A stretch of 47,739 nt of DNA from Rhodospirillales bacterium (GTDB taxonomy: Bacteria > Pseudomonadota > Alphaproteobacteria > JAJFIK01), in the NCBI GenBank assembly GCA_021775005.1, contig JAJFIK010000049.1, positions 1 through 47,739 of the forward strand, written 5' to 3'. This document shows, one piece after another, positions 27,066 to 34,391 of the stretch; the stretch's first letter is position 1, and each line of letters opens with the position of its first letter. The notes under the pieces are model-generated. The model was not told the DNA's origin. It saw only the letters and a program-made list of their open reading frames with translations, and made no database searches. The position numbers and the translations under genes were made by a program.

Positions 27066-27893
27066 ATGCCCAACTCGCAGCCCTACATAGAGCTTCCCTC
27101 GCGCGGCGTTGTGCGCGTGGGCGGGCCGGAGCGGCAGACGTTTCTCAATAATCTGGTGACCAACTCCGTTGCTGAGTCGCTGGATGGCGCGGTTTATTCC
27201 GCCCTGCTGACACCACAGGGCAAAATCCTCTTCGACTTCTTTGTGGTCCAACACGGCGACGACTATCTGCTCGATTGTCACGGCGCTTTTGCTGCCGATC
27301 TGGTAAAGCGCCTCACCATGTATCGCTTGCGGGCAAAAGTAGAAATCGAGGATGTAAGCGCGCAGTGGCAGGTTTTCGCGGCCGATCAGGGCGCCCCCGC
27401 GGTAGAGGACGCGATCATCTTTGCAGATCCGCGCGCCAGCAGCATGCCGACCCGCCTTCTTGCCCCGCGCGACACCATCAAGGCCGAAGATTGCCGCAAA
27501 GAAGAAGACTACCTCGCGCGCCAATTGGCGGCAGGGTTGCCTCATGTGCCGCTGGATGCGGGACAAAATGAAATGTTTCTGCTCGAAGCCAATTTTGAGG
27601 AACTCCACGGGGTCGATTTCAAAAAGGGCTGCTACATCGGTCAGGAACTCGCCGCGCGCATGAAACACCGCGCCACAGTGCGCAAACGTTTGATGCCGGT
27701 GACACTCAACGGTCCCCTGCCTGCGCCCGGCACATCTGTTCTTGCCGGGGAGCGTGAAGTAGGAACGCTGAAACACGGCATTGGCAAGCGCGCCATTGCC
27801 CTTGTGCGCATTGATCGCGTTGAAGGTGCTGAACACCTAACCGCCGATGATGTCTCCCTGACAATTAACTGGCCTGAGTGGTTTCCAAGATGA
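27066..27893 (+). CDS. ygfZ: YgfZ/GcvT-like folate-binding Fe-S maintenance protein
   Basis: 275 residues. The diagnostic KGCYIGQELAAR motif, with its conserved Cys, is present at about residue 188-199. The N-terminal GcvT-like fold (VGGPERQTFLNNLVTNSV, SALLTPQGKILFDFFV) is also clear. YgfZ supports folate-dependent repair or assembly of some Fe-S proteins. ATG 27066 is preferred over an ATG at 27045 by domain start; the SD is weak. The stop overlaps the start of tag (ATGA), so they are coupled. Confidence 0.92.
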   Translation: MPNSQPYIELPSRGVVRVGGPERQTFLNNLVTNSVAESLDGAVYSALLTPQGKILFDFFVVQHGDDYLLDCHGAFAADLVKRLTMYRLRAKVEIEDVSAQWQVFAADQGAPAVEDAIIFADPRASSMPTRLLAPRDTIKAEDCRKEEDYLARQLAAGLPHVPLDAGQNEMFLLEANFEELHGVDFKKGCYIGQELAARMKHRATVRKRLMPVTLNGPLPAPGTSVLAGEREVGTLKHGIGKRAIALVRIDRVEGAEHLTADDVSLTINWPEWFPR

Positions 27894-28477
27894 GCAAACA
27901 AAACTCCCGTTGCACATGGCCGGGGGAAGACCCGTTCTATGTCGCCTATCACGATGATGAATGGGGCGTGCCTGAATGGGACGATCGGGCGCTCTTTGAA
28001 AAACTTACCCTTGATGGGTTTCAGGCCGGGCTTTCGTGGATCACCATCCTGCGCAAGCGGGAAAATTTCCGCAAAGCGTTTGACGGTTTTGAGCCTGCGA
28101 AGATTGCGCGCTACACCGACAAAAAGATCGAGCGCCTGTTGGGGGACGCGGGCATCATTCGTCATCGCGGCAAAATAGTTGCGACCATTGGTAACGCGCG
28201 CGCTTATCTCGACATCATGGAGAGTGAGCCCGGCAGCTTCTCTGGCTACCTCTGGGGCTTTGTGGATGGCGCGCCGCTGCAAAACAAATGGAAGTCCATG
28301 AAGTCCGTGCCCGCTCAAACGCCCATGAGCCAGGCGCTGTCCAAAGACCTCAAAGGGCGGGGATTTAAGTTCTGCGGTCCCACCATCGTCTATGCCTTTG
28401 CGCAGGCGGTGGGCATGGTGAATGACCACACCACAAGCTGCTTCCGACACAAGGAATGCGCCAAGCTGGCGAAGTAA
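27890..28477 (+). CDS. tag: DNA-3-methyladenine glycosylase I
   Basis: 195 residues. Removes 3-methyladenine from DNA. Structural zinc ligands are visible: Cys in NSRCTWPGEDP, His in YHDDEWGVPEWDD, and His/Cys in NDHTTSCFRH. Catalytic-pocket segments GFQAGLSWITILRKRENFR and KFCGPTIVYAFAQAVGMVNDH are conserved. The ATG overlaps the ygfZ stop as ATGA; an earlier GTG at 27878 is rejected. Length normal. Confidence 0.96.
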   Translation: MSKQNSRCTWPGEDPFYVAYHDDEWGVPEWDDRALFEKLTLDGFQAGLSWITILRKRENFRKAFDGFEPAKIARYTDKKIERLLGDAGIIRHRGKIVATIGNARAYLDIMESEPGSFSGYLWGFVDGAPLQNKWKSMKSVPAQTPMSQALSKDLKGRGFKFCGPTIVYAFAQAVGMVNDHTTSCFRHKECAKLAK

Positions 28478-28494
28478 ATTCTCAGAAATTGCCG

Positions 28495-28573
28495 CCCTCC
28501 GGCTCGACCCGAGGGTCCACAGCAACGCCTGAATACGCGCCGTTATGGATGCTCCGATCAAGTCGGAGCATGA
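28495..28573. repeat. Mosaic of half elements of repeat families B and C
   Basis: CCCTCCGGCTCGACCCGAGGG (28495-28515) is like the left half of B3; GATGCTCCGATCAAGTCGGAGC then ATGAC (28548-28573) is the inverse of the left half of C. The gap 28478-28683 holds nothing else that could be supported besides the leader of the next gene. Confidence 0.65.
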
Positions 28574-28683
28574 CCACAATACAAGCCCCGTTCACCGCAT
28601 TTGACCGGCTTGCCGGATTAGGTCAAAACTCGCTCCAAAGCCCCGTTTGAAGGGCAATGTTAAGAGTAACGAGGACATCCACT

Positions 28684-29808
28684 ATGGCGCAGCCGGTGAT
28701 CAGCGCGACGGGGCTCTATACCCCGCCCCATTCCATTTCCAATGAAGAACTGGTGGAGTCCTTCAACGCCTATGTTGAACAATTCAACAAGGAGCACGCG
28801 GCGGACATTGCTGCGGGCACGGTTCAGCCCCTTGAGCCCTCCAATGCACCTTTCATCGAAAAAGCGTCCGGTATCAAAGCGCGCTTTGTTGTGAACAAAG
28901 ATGGCATCCTTGATCCCGCGCGCATGACGCCAAACATTCCAGAACGCCCCGACGGCGAGATTTCTGTGCTCGCAGAAATGGCTGTTGCCGCCGCACAGCA
29001 AGCCATGGAGCGCGGCGGCAAAACAGCCCAAGATATTGACGCGGTATTGGTCGCGGCCTCCAATATGCAGCGGGCCTACCCTGCCATGGCGGTGGAGGTG
29101 CAAGACGCGCTCGGTATCGAAGGCTTTGGCTTTGACATCAATGTGGCGTGCTCATCAGCAACATTTGGCATTCAGACGGCGGCAGATTTTATTCGCGCCG
29201 GTCATGCCCGTGCGGTGCTGGTGGTCAATCCGGAAATTTGTTCCGGGCATTTGAACTTCCGCGATCGCGACAGCCATTTTATCTTTGGCGATGTGGCAAC
29301 GGCGATTCTGATCGAAGACGCAAGCACCTGCACCACGCCGCATCCGTTTGAGATTGTCTCAACGCGCCTTAAGACAAAGTTCTCAAACAACATCCGCAAC
29401 AATTTCGGCTTTCTCAACCGCGCCGCCCCGGAAGGCGTTGACCAGCCGGACAAGTTGTTCGTGCAGGAGGGCCGCAAGGTCTTCAAGGAAGTGGTGCCCA
29501 TGGTATCGGAAATGATCCTGACCCATCTGGGCGACGAAGGCCTTGAAGCATCGGCTCTGAAGCGCCTTTGGCTCCACCAGGCCAATCAGGGCATGAACGA
29601 CATGATCTCCAAGCGCGTCATTGGCCGCGATGTCACGCGGGAAGAAGCGCCGGTCATTCTGGACACCTATGCGAACACAAGTTCCGCAGGCTCCATCATT
29701 GCGTTCCACAAATATTCCGAAGACATGGCCCCAGGCGAGCTGGGGCTGATCTGTTCCTTTGGTGCAGGCTATTCCGCCGGTAGCGTGATCGTGAGACGGG
29801 CGGCCTGA
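28684..29808 (+). CDS. Beta-ketoacyl-ACP synthase III (FabH-like) enzyme
   Basis: 374 residues, longer than typical 320-residue FabH because of an insertion near residues 20-90 (FNKEHAADIAAGTVQPLEPS onward). The thiolase-fold catalytic triad is intact: Cys in NVACSSATFG, His in LWLHQANQG, Asn in YANTSSAGS. Similar long FabH-like proteins in proteobacteria condense medium-chain acyl-CoA with malonyl-ACP; that substrate is inferred only. ATG 28684 has GAGGA about 9 bases upstream. Monocistronic or with the next exported protein. Confidence 0.88.
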   Translation: MAQPVISATGLYTPPHSISNEELVESFNAYVEQFNKEHAADIAAGTVQPLEPSNAPFIEKASGIKARFVVNKDGILDPARMTPNIPERPDGEISVLAEMAVAAAQQAMERGGKTAQDIDAVLVAASNMQRAYPAMAVEVQDALGIEGFGFDINVACSSATFGIQTAADFIRAGHARAVLVVNPEICSGHLNFRDRDSHFIFGDVATAILIEDASTCTTPHPFEIVSTRLKTKFSNNIRNNFGFLNRAAPEGVDQPDKLFVQEGRKVFKEVVPMVSEMILTHLGDEGLEASALKRLWLHQANQGMNDMISKRVIGRDVTREEAPVILDTYANTSSAGSIIAFHKYSEDMAPGELGLICSFGAGYSAGSVIVRRAA

Positions 29809-29812
29809 GCAA

Positions 29813-29868
29813 TGTCACGAATGTGACAGCGCAAACTGTTGACGGCAGGCGGCAACTGGCAGTCTAAG
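29813..29868 (+). promoter_or_regulatory. Palindrome and candidate promoter before the methyltransferase-like gene
   Basis: TGTCAC-GAAT-GTGACA (29813-29828) is a perfect 6-bp inverted repeat. TTGACG (29839-29844) follows at a -35 position, with TCTAAG about 18 bases further as a weak -10. A regulator bound to the palindrome would sit just upstream of RNA polymerase. Confidence 0.4.
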
Positions 29869-29900
29869 ACATCCATTGTATCATTTTGTGGAGGGGTCCC

Positions 29901-30680
29901 ATGAGAGTTCTAGTTGCAGTTTGTGCCGGTCTTATGGCGCTGGCCGCGCCCGCCTTTGCGGCGCACCACGAAGCAGGCGAAATGGATCATCACGGCGCAG
30001 GCGCTGATGCCATTACGGCAGCCATTGCCGATACCGATCGCGCCGCATGGGAACTTGAGCGCGACCCCGGTCGCCATCCCGCCCTTGTGCTTGCCCATGC
30101 AGAAATCCAACCCGGCGACCGCGTGGCTGACCTGGGCGCGGGCGGCGGATACTTCACCCACCTTGTGGCAAATCTTGTTGGCCCCGAAGGCAGTGTTGTG
30201 GGGCAAAACCCGCCAACCTGGGCAACCAACTATGGCGCGAACTGGCCGGAACAACATGGCGCCATCACCACAAGCCATCCCAATGTGTCATTCGTTGTTG
30301 CCCCTATTGACGACATGGGGTTTGAGGCTGGCAGCCTGGATGCCATCACCATGGCGCTGATCTATCATGATATCGCGCTTCTGGATGTTGACCGCGCGGT
30401 GGTGGCGGCGGGTCTTTATGACGCGCTCGCTCCCGGCGGATCTCTTCTGGTCACCGATCACCACACAGCCGATGGCGGCGATTTCCATGACAATGCGGAT
30501 AGCCTTCACCGCGGCAATGAAGCTGTGACGGTTGCGGAGCTTGAAGCTGCCGGGTTTGAACTGGTCGGCAGCTATGATGACCTGGTCAATGAAGACGACG
30601 ATCTGACGCTGATGGTCTATGATCCGGCCATCCGCGGCCACACCAGCCGGTTCGTTCTGGTGTTCCGCAAGCCTGAATAG
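29901..30680 (+). CDS. Exported class I SAM-methyltransferase-like protein (COG4798-like)
   Basis: 259 residues. A clear signal peptide (MRVLVAVCAGLMALAAPAFA, cleavage AFA-A) precedes a His-rich linker (HHEAGEMDHHGAG) and a Rossmann methyltransferase fold with the SAM loop VADLGAGGGYFTHLVANLVG, then MALIYHDIALLD and LAPGGSLLVTDHH. Similar predicted methyltransferases with signal peptides are widespread in proteobacteria; how they would meet SAM outside the cytoplasm is unclear. ATG 29901 has GGAGGGG upstream. Confidence 0.8.
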   Translation: MRVLVAVCAGLMALAAPAFAAHHEAGEMDHHGAGADAITAAIADTDRAAWELERDPGRHPALVLAHAEIQPGDRVADLGAGGGYFTHLVANLVGPEGSVVGQNPPTWATNYGANWPEQHGAITTSHPNVSFVVAPIDDMGFEAGSLDAITMALIYHDIALLDVDRAVVAAGLYDALAPGGSLLVTDHHTADGGDFHDNADSLHRGNEAVTVAELEAAGFELVGSYDDLVNEDDDLTLMVYDPAIRGHTSRFVLVFRKPE

Positions 30681-30699
30681 GCGCTAAGTGGCACAAGCG

Positions 30700-31110
30700 T
30701 TATGCAGCGATGGCGGCGCCCACAAGGGTGCCGCCAACATAGACCAGCCAAATCCCGATCAGCACAGCAAAGACGCCGATGACACGCAGCACGGTCTCGC
30801 TGAACATGTTCCAGATGTTCACCGCCAATTGCCGCAAGGGGCTGGGGAAGATGGCCCACACCACTGTCAGTGCAAAGATAATTGCACTGAACCAGCGCAC
30901 CAGCTGACCGGGCATGGTCAGGTCATTCATGGTCAACACATAACAAATCACGCTGACCAGCGCCATGATAAGCCCCAGCCGCCGAAATTTGGCGTCCGTA
31001 TCAAGCAGGCTCAGCAGTTTGGTGCGCCACCCGCCCGGGTTCCAAATCAGCGGCCCGCGCGTGACAATCATCAAAAGTCCTGCAAGGGTGATAATAATTC
31101 CGGTGGTCAT
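30700..31110 (-). CDS. Four-helix integral membrane protein of unknown function
   Basis: 136 residues. Hydrophobic segments at about 3-20 (GIIITLAGLLMIVTRG), 45-62 (LGLIMALVSVICYVLTM), 70-88 (VRWFSAIIFALTVVWAIF) and 108-132 (VLRVIGVFAVLIGIWLVYVGG). Short charged loops (WRTKLLSLLDTDAKFRR). No family recognised. It converges with the methyltransferase gene and lies upstream of nothing on its own strand; the Usp gene is 24 bases before it and may be cotranscribed. Confidence 0.72.
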   Translation of the reverse strand: MTTGIIITLAGLLMIVTRGPLIWNPGGWRTKLLSLLDTDAKFRRLGLIMALVSVICYVLTMNDLTMPGQLVRWFSAIIFALTVVWAIFPSPLRQLAVNIWNMFSETVLRVIGVFAVLIGIWLVYVGGTLVGAAIAA

Positions 31111-31134
31111 GTCTGACCTCCCATTGTTGTGCGC

Positions 31135-32001
31135 TTAATGCGCGAGCAGCACCGGTACGCTGGCGTGGCTGAGCACAAAGCGCGTCGCTCCGCCCAGGAG
31201 CAATTCACGAATGCGGCTGTGACCATAGCCGCCCATCACTAGAAGATCCGCGCCTTCCCGTGCCGCTTCTTCCAGCAGTACCTCGCCAATGGGCTTGTTG
31301 CCCGGATCCACAAGGTGTTCCCGCGTCTCAATCCCGTGGAGCGCCAAGTAATCAGCCAGCATGTCGGCGATCGTGGGGTCAAGCTCACCCTTGGAGACAT
31401 TTAGAATTTCAACTTCATCGGCGCTGGCCAAAAACGGCTGCGCCGCTGTCACCGCATGGGCGGATTCTACACTGCCGTCCCACCCTATGACGATCTTCGT
31501 TCCCACTGTTTTTGGCGCTTCCTGCGGCGCCAGCAAAATGGGCCGTCCGGCATCCATCAAACAGGCTTGCAGCGCTTCGGATACGCCCGCGCCCTGATCA
31601 CCAGGACCTGCAAGGAAAACAACAAGGTCTGACAGGCGGCTGCGGCGCGACACCACTTGATCGAAGTGCCCTTTGATGTCGCAGAAATGGGCAGCGGCTT
31701 CCCCCGGGCCTGTAGCGCCTTTGACCATAGCTATGCCAGCCTTCCCGGCGGCGCGGGTCAGATTCGCCAACGCTTTCTCGCCTGCGTTGTCGGCGGCTTC
31801 TCTTGCGGTGTCGATAATGTCCTGCACCACAGCGCCGGAAACACCTTCGCCCATGAAGGGCAATGCTTCTGCCGCATCAGGCCGCACAAACAGGCCTTCA
31901 ACAAAACTCTTTTGTGCATTGGCGACCGCCATGGCCGTTGCCAGCGGCACCGCATCCCGGTCAGCGCCGGTCAGGGGAACTAGAATTTTGCGCAAAGCCA
32001 T
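31135..32001 (-). CDS. Tandem universal stress protein (UspA family)
   Basis: 288 residues, two Usp folds. The first (1-140, MALRKILVPLTGADRD...) lacks an obvious ATP-binding glycine signature; the second (about 150-288, KIVIGWDGSVESAHAV) ends with GGYGHSRIRELLLGGATRFVL, matching the G-2x-G-9x-G-S/T ATP motif. ATG 32001 has AAAGGAT about 7 bases upstream; the longer frame to 32058 is rejected. Probably cytoplasmic stress adaptor. Confidence 0.9.
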   Translation of the reverse strand: MALRKILVPLTGADRDAVPLATAMAVANAQKSFVEGLFVRPDAAEALPFMGEGVSGAVVQDIIDTAREAADNAGEKALANLTRAAGKAGIAMVKGATGPGEAAAHFCDIKGHFDQVVSRRSRLSDLVVFLAGPGDQGAGVSEALQACLMDAGRPILLAPQEAPKTVGTKIVIGWDGSVESAHAVTAAQPFLASADEVEILNVSKGELDPTIADMLADYLALHGIETREHLVDPGNKPIGEVLLEEAAREGADLLVMGGYGHSRIRELLLGGATRFVLSHASVPVLLAH

Positions 32002-32111
32002 GGGGCATCCTTTGGGATAAGAGATCTTTGGGCCCAAGGCTGCCGCGCGCCGGGGCAAAAGGTCAAGAGCGCGTCTTGGCGCGGGCGCAGCCCCCGTGTA
32101 ACAAGGCGCTC

Positions 32112-32735
32112 ATGACAAAGCGCCCTGCGACAAAAAAGACCAAAGCCCCCGCCCCCCGCGCCTGGCAGCGCATGCTGTCAGGCCGGCGACTCAATCTGCT
32201 GGACCCCTCACCGCTGGATATCGAGATCGAGGATATTGCCCATGGCCTTGCCCGTGTGGCGCGCTGGAATGGGCAGACCGTGGGACGGCACGCTTTTTCT
32301 GTCGCGGAGCACTCATTGCTTGTGCATAACATTTGTGTCGCCCTGCGCCCGGGCCTTCCGGCCAATTGGCGTTTGGCGGCCCTGTTGCACGATGCGCCGG
32401 AATATGTGGTGGGGGATCTGATCAGCCCGTTCAAGGCAGCGGTCGGCCTGGACTACAAAGCATTTGAGCTGCGCCTGCTCAGCGCCATTCATGTGCGCTT
32501 TGGCCTGCCCGCAGAATTGCCCAAGGGCATTTCCGCCCTCATCAAACGTGCTGACATTGCCGCTGCCTATTTCGAGGCCACGCAACTTGCCGGATTTGAG
32601 GAAAAAGAAGCAAGAAAGTTTTTCGGAAATCCGCGCGGCATCACGCCGATCATTCTAACGCCGGCTTCAGTGCACGATGCGCAGAAGAAGTTCTTGAACG
32701 TATTCGGAGAGATCGAAAAAGCACGCGGGCACTAG
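32112..32735 (+). CDS. HD-domain phosphohydrolase (YfbR-like)
   Basis: 207 residues from ATG 32112. HD-domain metal ligands: His in VGRHAFSVAEHSLLVHN, HD in AALLHDAPEYVVGDLISPFK and a late Asp in LIKRADIAAAYFEA. This is the arrangement of 5'-deoxynucleotidase YfbR and related proteins. The N-terminus is basic (KRPATKKTKAPAPR). The frame extends far upstream opposite the Usp gene without a plausible start. Nucleotide substrate inferred from the family only. Confidence 0.85.
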   Translation: MTKRPATKKTKAPAPRAWQRMLSGRRLNLLDPSPLDIEIEDIAHGLARVARWNGQTVGRHAFSVAEHSLLVHNICVALRPGLPANWRLAALLHDAPEYVVGDLISPFKAAVGLDYKAFELRLLSAIHVRFGLPAELPKGISALIKRADIAAAYFEATQLAGFEEKEARKFFGNPRGITPIILTPASVHDAQKKFLNVFGEIEKARGH

Positions 32736-32762
32736 GCTACAAAACACCGATAACAAAAAATG

Positions 32763-32832
32763 ACGTCCCCCGGCTCGACCGGGGGACCCATCCAACGCTG
32801 TTCTGGGCACCCCGGTTAAACCGGGGTGCGTC
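32763..32832. repeat. Palindromic repeat family B, copy B3
   Basis: CCCCCGGCTCGACCGGGGG hairpin, ACCCATCCAACG spacer, CACCCCGGTTAAACCGGGG hairpin, bounded by ACGTC and GCGTC. It lies between the convergent HD gene and csgH-like gene. Confidence 0.88.
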
Positions 32833-32849
32833 AGGAGTGGTATGTCAAT

Positions 32850-33326
32850 TCAGCTCGATACCGTGCAGCTGTTTGCGCCTGCTGCCGTATGGGTCGTCAG
32901 TGTGGCTTCAAATGAACCATCTGAGGGAACTGAGATTTCCGAAAGCGCAATGGGGCCTGGTCCGTCAGGGTAAATCTCCCCGCCTTGGCTAATGCTGGAT
33001 GAGCCACCAGAGCCATATTGCGAAAACGTCAGCTGCCATTCGCCAACAGCGCCTTCTGCTGCATAGGCGTAAAGAACGGCTTGGCCTTGCTCGTAGTCCA
33101 CAATTAATTCGCAAGGCTGGCCATAATCGTCGGCGTAGTTATTGTCGCTGTAGCCATCATCGTGACCGCCATTGGCGGCGTGATCATGAGCCGCTTCTTC
33201 GGTGCCATCATCGTCATGCGCATTCTCATCAAAGTCGTAATCAGACCCGATGACAGTACTAAGTTGAGCCGCCAGAGCGACACCTGCGACAACGCCAATA
33301 CTAAGGATGAGAGATTTCTTTTTCAT
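32850..33326 (-). CDS. CsgH-like curli chaperone with Asp/His-rich linker
   Basis: 158 residues. Signal/anchor segment MKKKSLILSIGVVAGVALAAQ, then an unusual linker of about 45 residues rich in D, H, N and Y (DENAHDDDGTEEAAHDHAAN, GHDDGYSDNNYADDYG), then a compact beta domain of about 85 residues bounded by two cysteines (QPCELIVDYEQGQ to AGANSCTVSS) with GEWQLTFSQYGSGGSSSIS. This fits the Ig-like CsgC/CsgH fold that keeps curlin soluble in the periplasm. It lies 76 bases after the curlin gene. ATG 33326 has GGAGA 8 bases upstream; the frame to 33440 overlaps curlin and is rejected. Confidence 0.75.
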   Translation of the reverse strand: MKKKSLILSIGVVAGVALAAQLSTVIGSDYDFDENAHDDDGTEEAAHDHAANGGHDDGYSDNNYADDYGQPCELIVDYEQGQAVLYAYAAEGAVGEWQLTFSQYGSGGSSSISQGGEIYPDGPGPIALSEISVPSDGSFEATLTTHTAAGANSCTVSS

Positions 33327-33402
33327 GTCCTTGTCTCCTAATGGTGCGGCTGTATGCGCAGGCGGGAGAGGCGCATGGCCTCTCCCGCTCACGCGGAGCC
33401 TT

Positions 33403-33978
33403 TTAAAATCCGCCCTGAATGACGAGGGTGACGTTGCCACTACCGGTTTGGGTCACAACTGTTTCCTGACCTTCACCGATCTGGATGACGCCTAATGCGT
33501 TATTGCGGCCTTCTTGGATTGTGGTCGCGGAGTGTCCGTTGCCGATCTGCGCGACGCCGACCAGATTGCCATTACCGTCTTGCACGACGGCGGTGGAAAG
33601 ATCGTTGCCGTACTGACCCACTACTGCATCATTGTTGTTGCCGTACTGATCAACACCGGCACTGTTGTAATTGCCGTTTTGGTCAACGGTGGCATCGTTG
33701 TTCCGCCCGCGTTGCTGGGACCATGCTTCGTTCCGTCGGCCACGTTGGTCAAATTGTGCGCGATTGCGACGGCCACGTTGTTGTGAGCGGATGTATTGAC
33801 GCCGACCGCGTTGGTTCACTTGAATTTCCTGGTTTGCGCCTTCTTGCTGCACCGCAAGCTCATTGGCGCGCCCATCTTGATTGATATTGATTCGGTTTGC
33901 GCCCGCATTTGCTGCGGACATTGAGCCCAGTGCGGTCATCACCACAACGGCACCTGCAATAATTACTCGATTAAACAT
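33403..33978 (-). CDS. csgA-like: Curlin-like amyloid subunit with Arg-rich repeats
   Basis: 191 residues. A signal peptide (MFNRVIIAGAVVVMTALGS, cleavage near ANA) is followed by about 15 units of 11 residues with the form x-x-A-x-V-x-Q-x-G-x-x, e.g. NDATVDQNGNY, NSAGVDQYGNN, NDAVVGQYGND. Two units equal one classical 22-residue curlin repeat. Four consecutive units (about 55-95) are Arg-rich (QRGRRQYIRSQ, QRGRRNRAQFD, QRGRRNEAWSQ), unlike ordinary acidic curlins. ATG 33978 gives proper SD spacing to GGGAGA; the ATG two codons earlier is too close. Secretion genes csgG/E/F are not in the window. Confidence 0.85.
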   Translation of the reverse strand: MFNRVIIAGAVVVMTALGSMSAANAGANRININQDGRANELAVQQEGANQEIQVNQRGRRQYIRSQQRGRRNRAQFDQRGRRNEAWSQQRGRNNDATVDQNGNYNSAGVDQYGNNNDAVVGQYGNDLSTAVVQDGNGNLVGVAQIGNGHSATTIQEGRNNALGVIQIGEGQETVVTQTGSGNVTLVIQGGF

Positions 33979-34045
33979 GATCATTCTCCCTACAGTCTTC
34001 GCTGCAATGGCCCGATCGCCTGCTGCTGATTAAAACCCTAGCGAG

Positions 34046-34062
34046 GCCCCATTGAGCGGGGC
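34046..34062. promoter_or_regulatory. Hairpin in the curlin leader
   Basis: GCCCC-ATTGAGC-GGGGC, a 5-bp inverted repeat about 70 bases upstream of the curlin start. It may belong to the 5' leader or to an operator. Weak on its own. Confidence 0.3.
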
Positions 34063-34142
34063 GTGAACATGGAATTCATCTTCTGTTGGGGTAGATGAAC
34101 AAGATGAACGGCGCAAAAACCAAGGGTTTCAGACATCTAGCG

Positions 34143-34195
34143 CTGAATTGGCGGTATAACCGAAAATAGTAGTAGGCTGACGCATACCAATTCAG
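34143..34195. promoter_or_regulatory. 9-bp inverted repeat CTGAATTGG / CCAATTCAG between the divergent curlin and peptide genes
   Basis: CTGAATTGG at 34143-34151 and its exact reverse complement at 34187-34195, 35 bases apart. The right arm touches the AGGGGG ribosome binding site of the 55-residue peptide gene. It may be a pair of operator half-sites controlling both directions, or a leader hairpin. Confidence 0.5.
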
Positions 34196-34204
34196 GGGGT
34201 AGCA

Positions 34205-34372
34205 ATGCCTTGCATGGAATCGGTTCAACGGGCGTATGTCGCATTGATCTTGGCACTGATGAACATTGTGCCAAATTTTGCGCACGCCATTTATCCAAGC
34301 AATGATGCCATGCAATCCAATTGGGCCGCCAATACATCTTGTAAATTTCAGTCATGGGCTGAATGCACTTGA
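34205..34372 (+). CDS. Predicted 55-residue exported peptide
   Basis: ATG 34205 is preceded by AGGGGG at a 5-6 base spacing. Residues 1-28 form a signal peptide (core YVALILALMNIVPNFAHA, cleavage AHA-I). The mature peptide is about 27 residues (IYPSNDAMQSNWAANTSC, then KFQSWAECT) with two cysteines ten residues apart. The stop lies 19 bases before the next gene, so they should be cotranscribed. Support: RBS, signal peptide and position; no homologue recognised. Too short to be sure without comparative data. Confidence 0.6.
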   Translation: MPCMESVQRAYVALILALMNIVPNFAHAIYPSNDAMQSNWAANTSCKFQSWAECT

Positions 34373-34391
34373 TCTTTTTGGAGCAATAAAA

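Noticed and set aside
26970-27836. N-terminal extension of the asparagine-synthetase-like frame
   Set aside because: Lies opposite ygfZ, has the composition of an antisense frame, and the synthetase-like similarity begins only near 26969.
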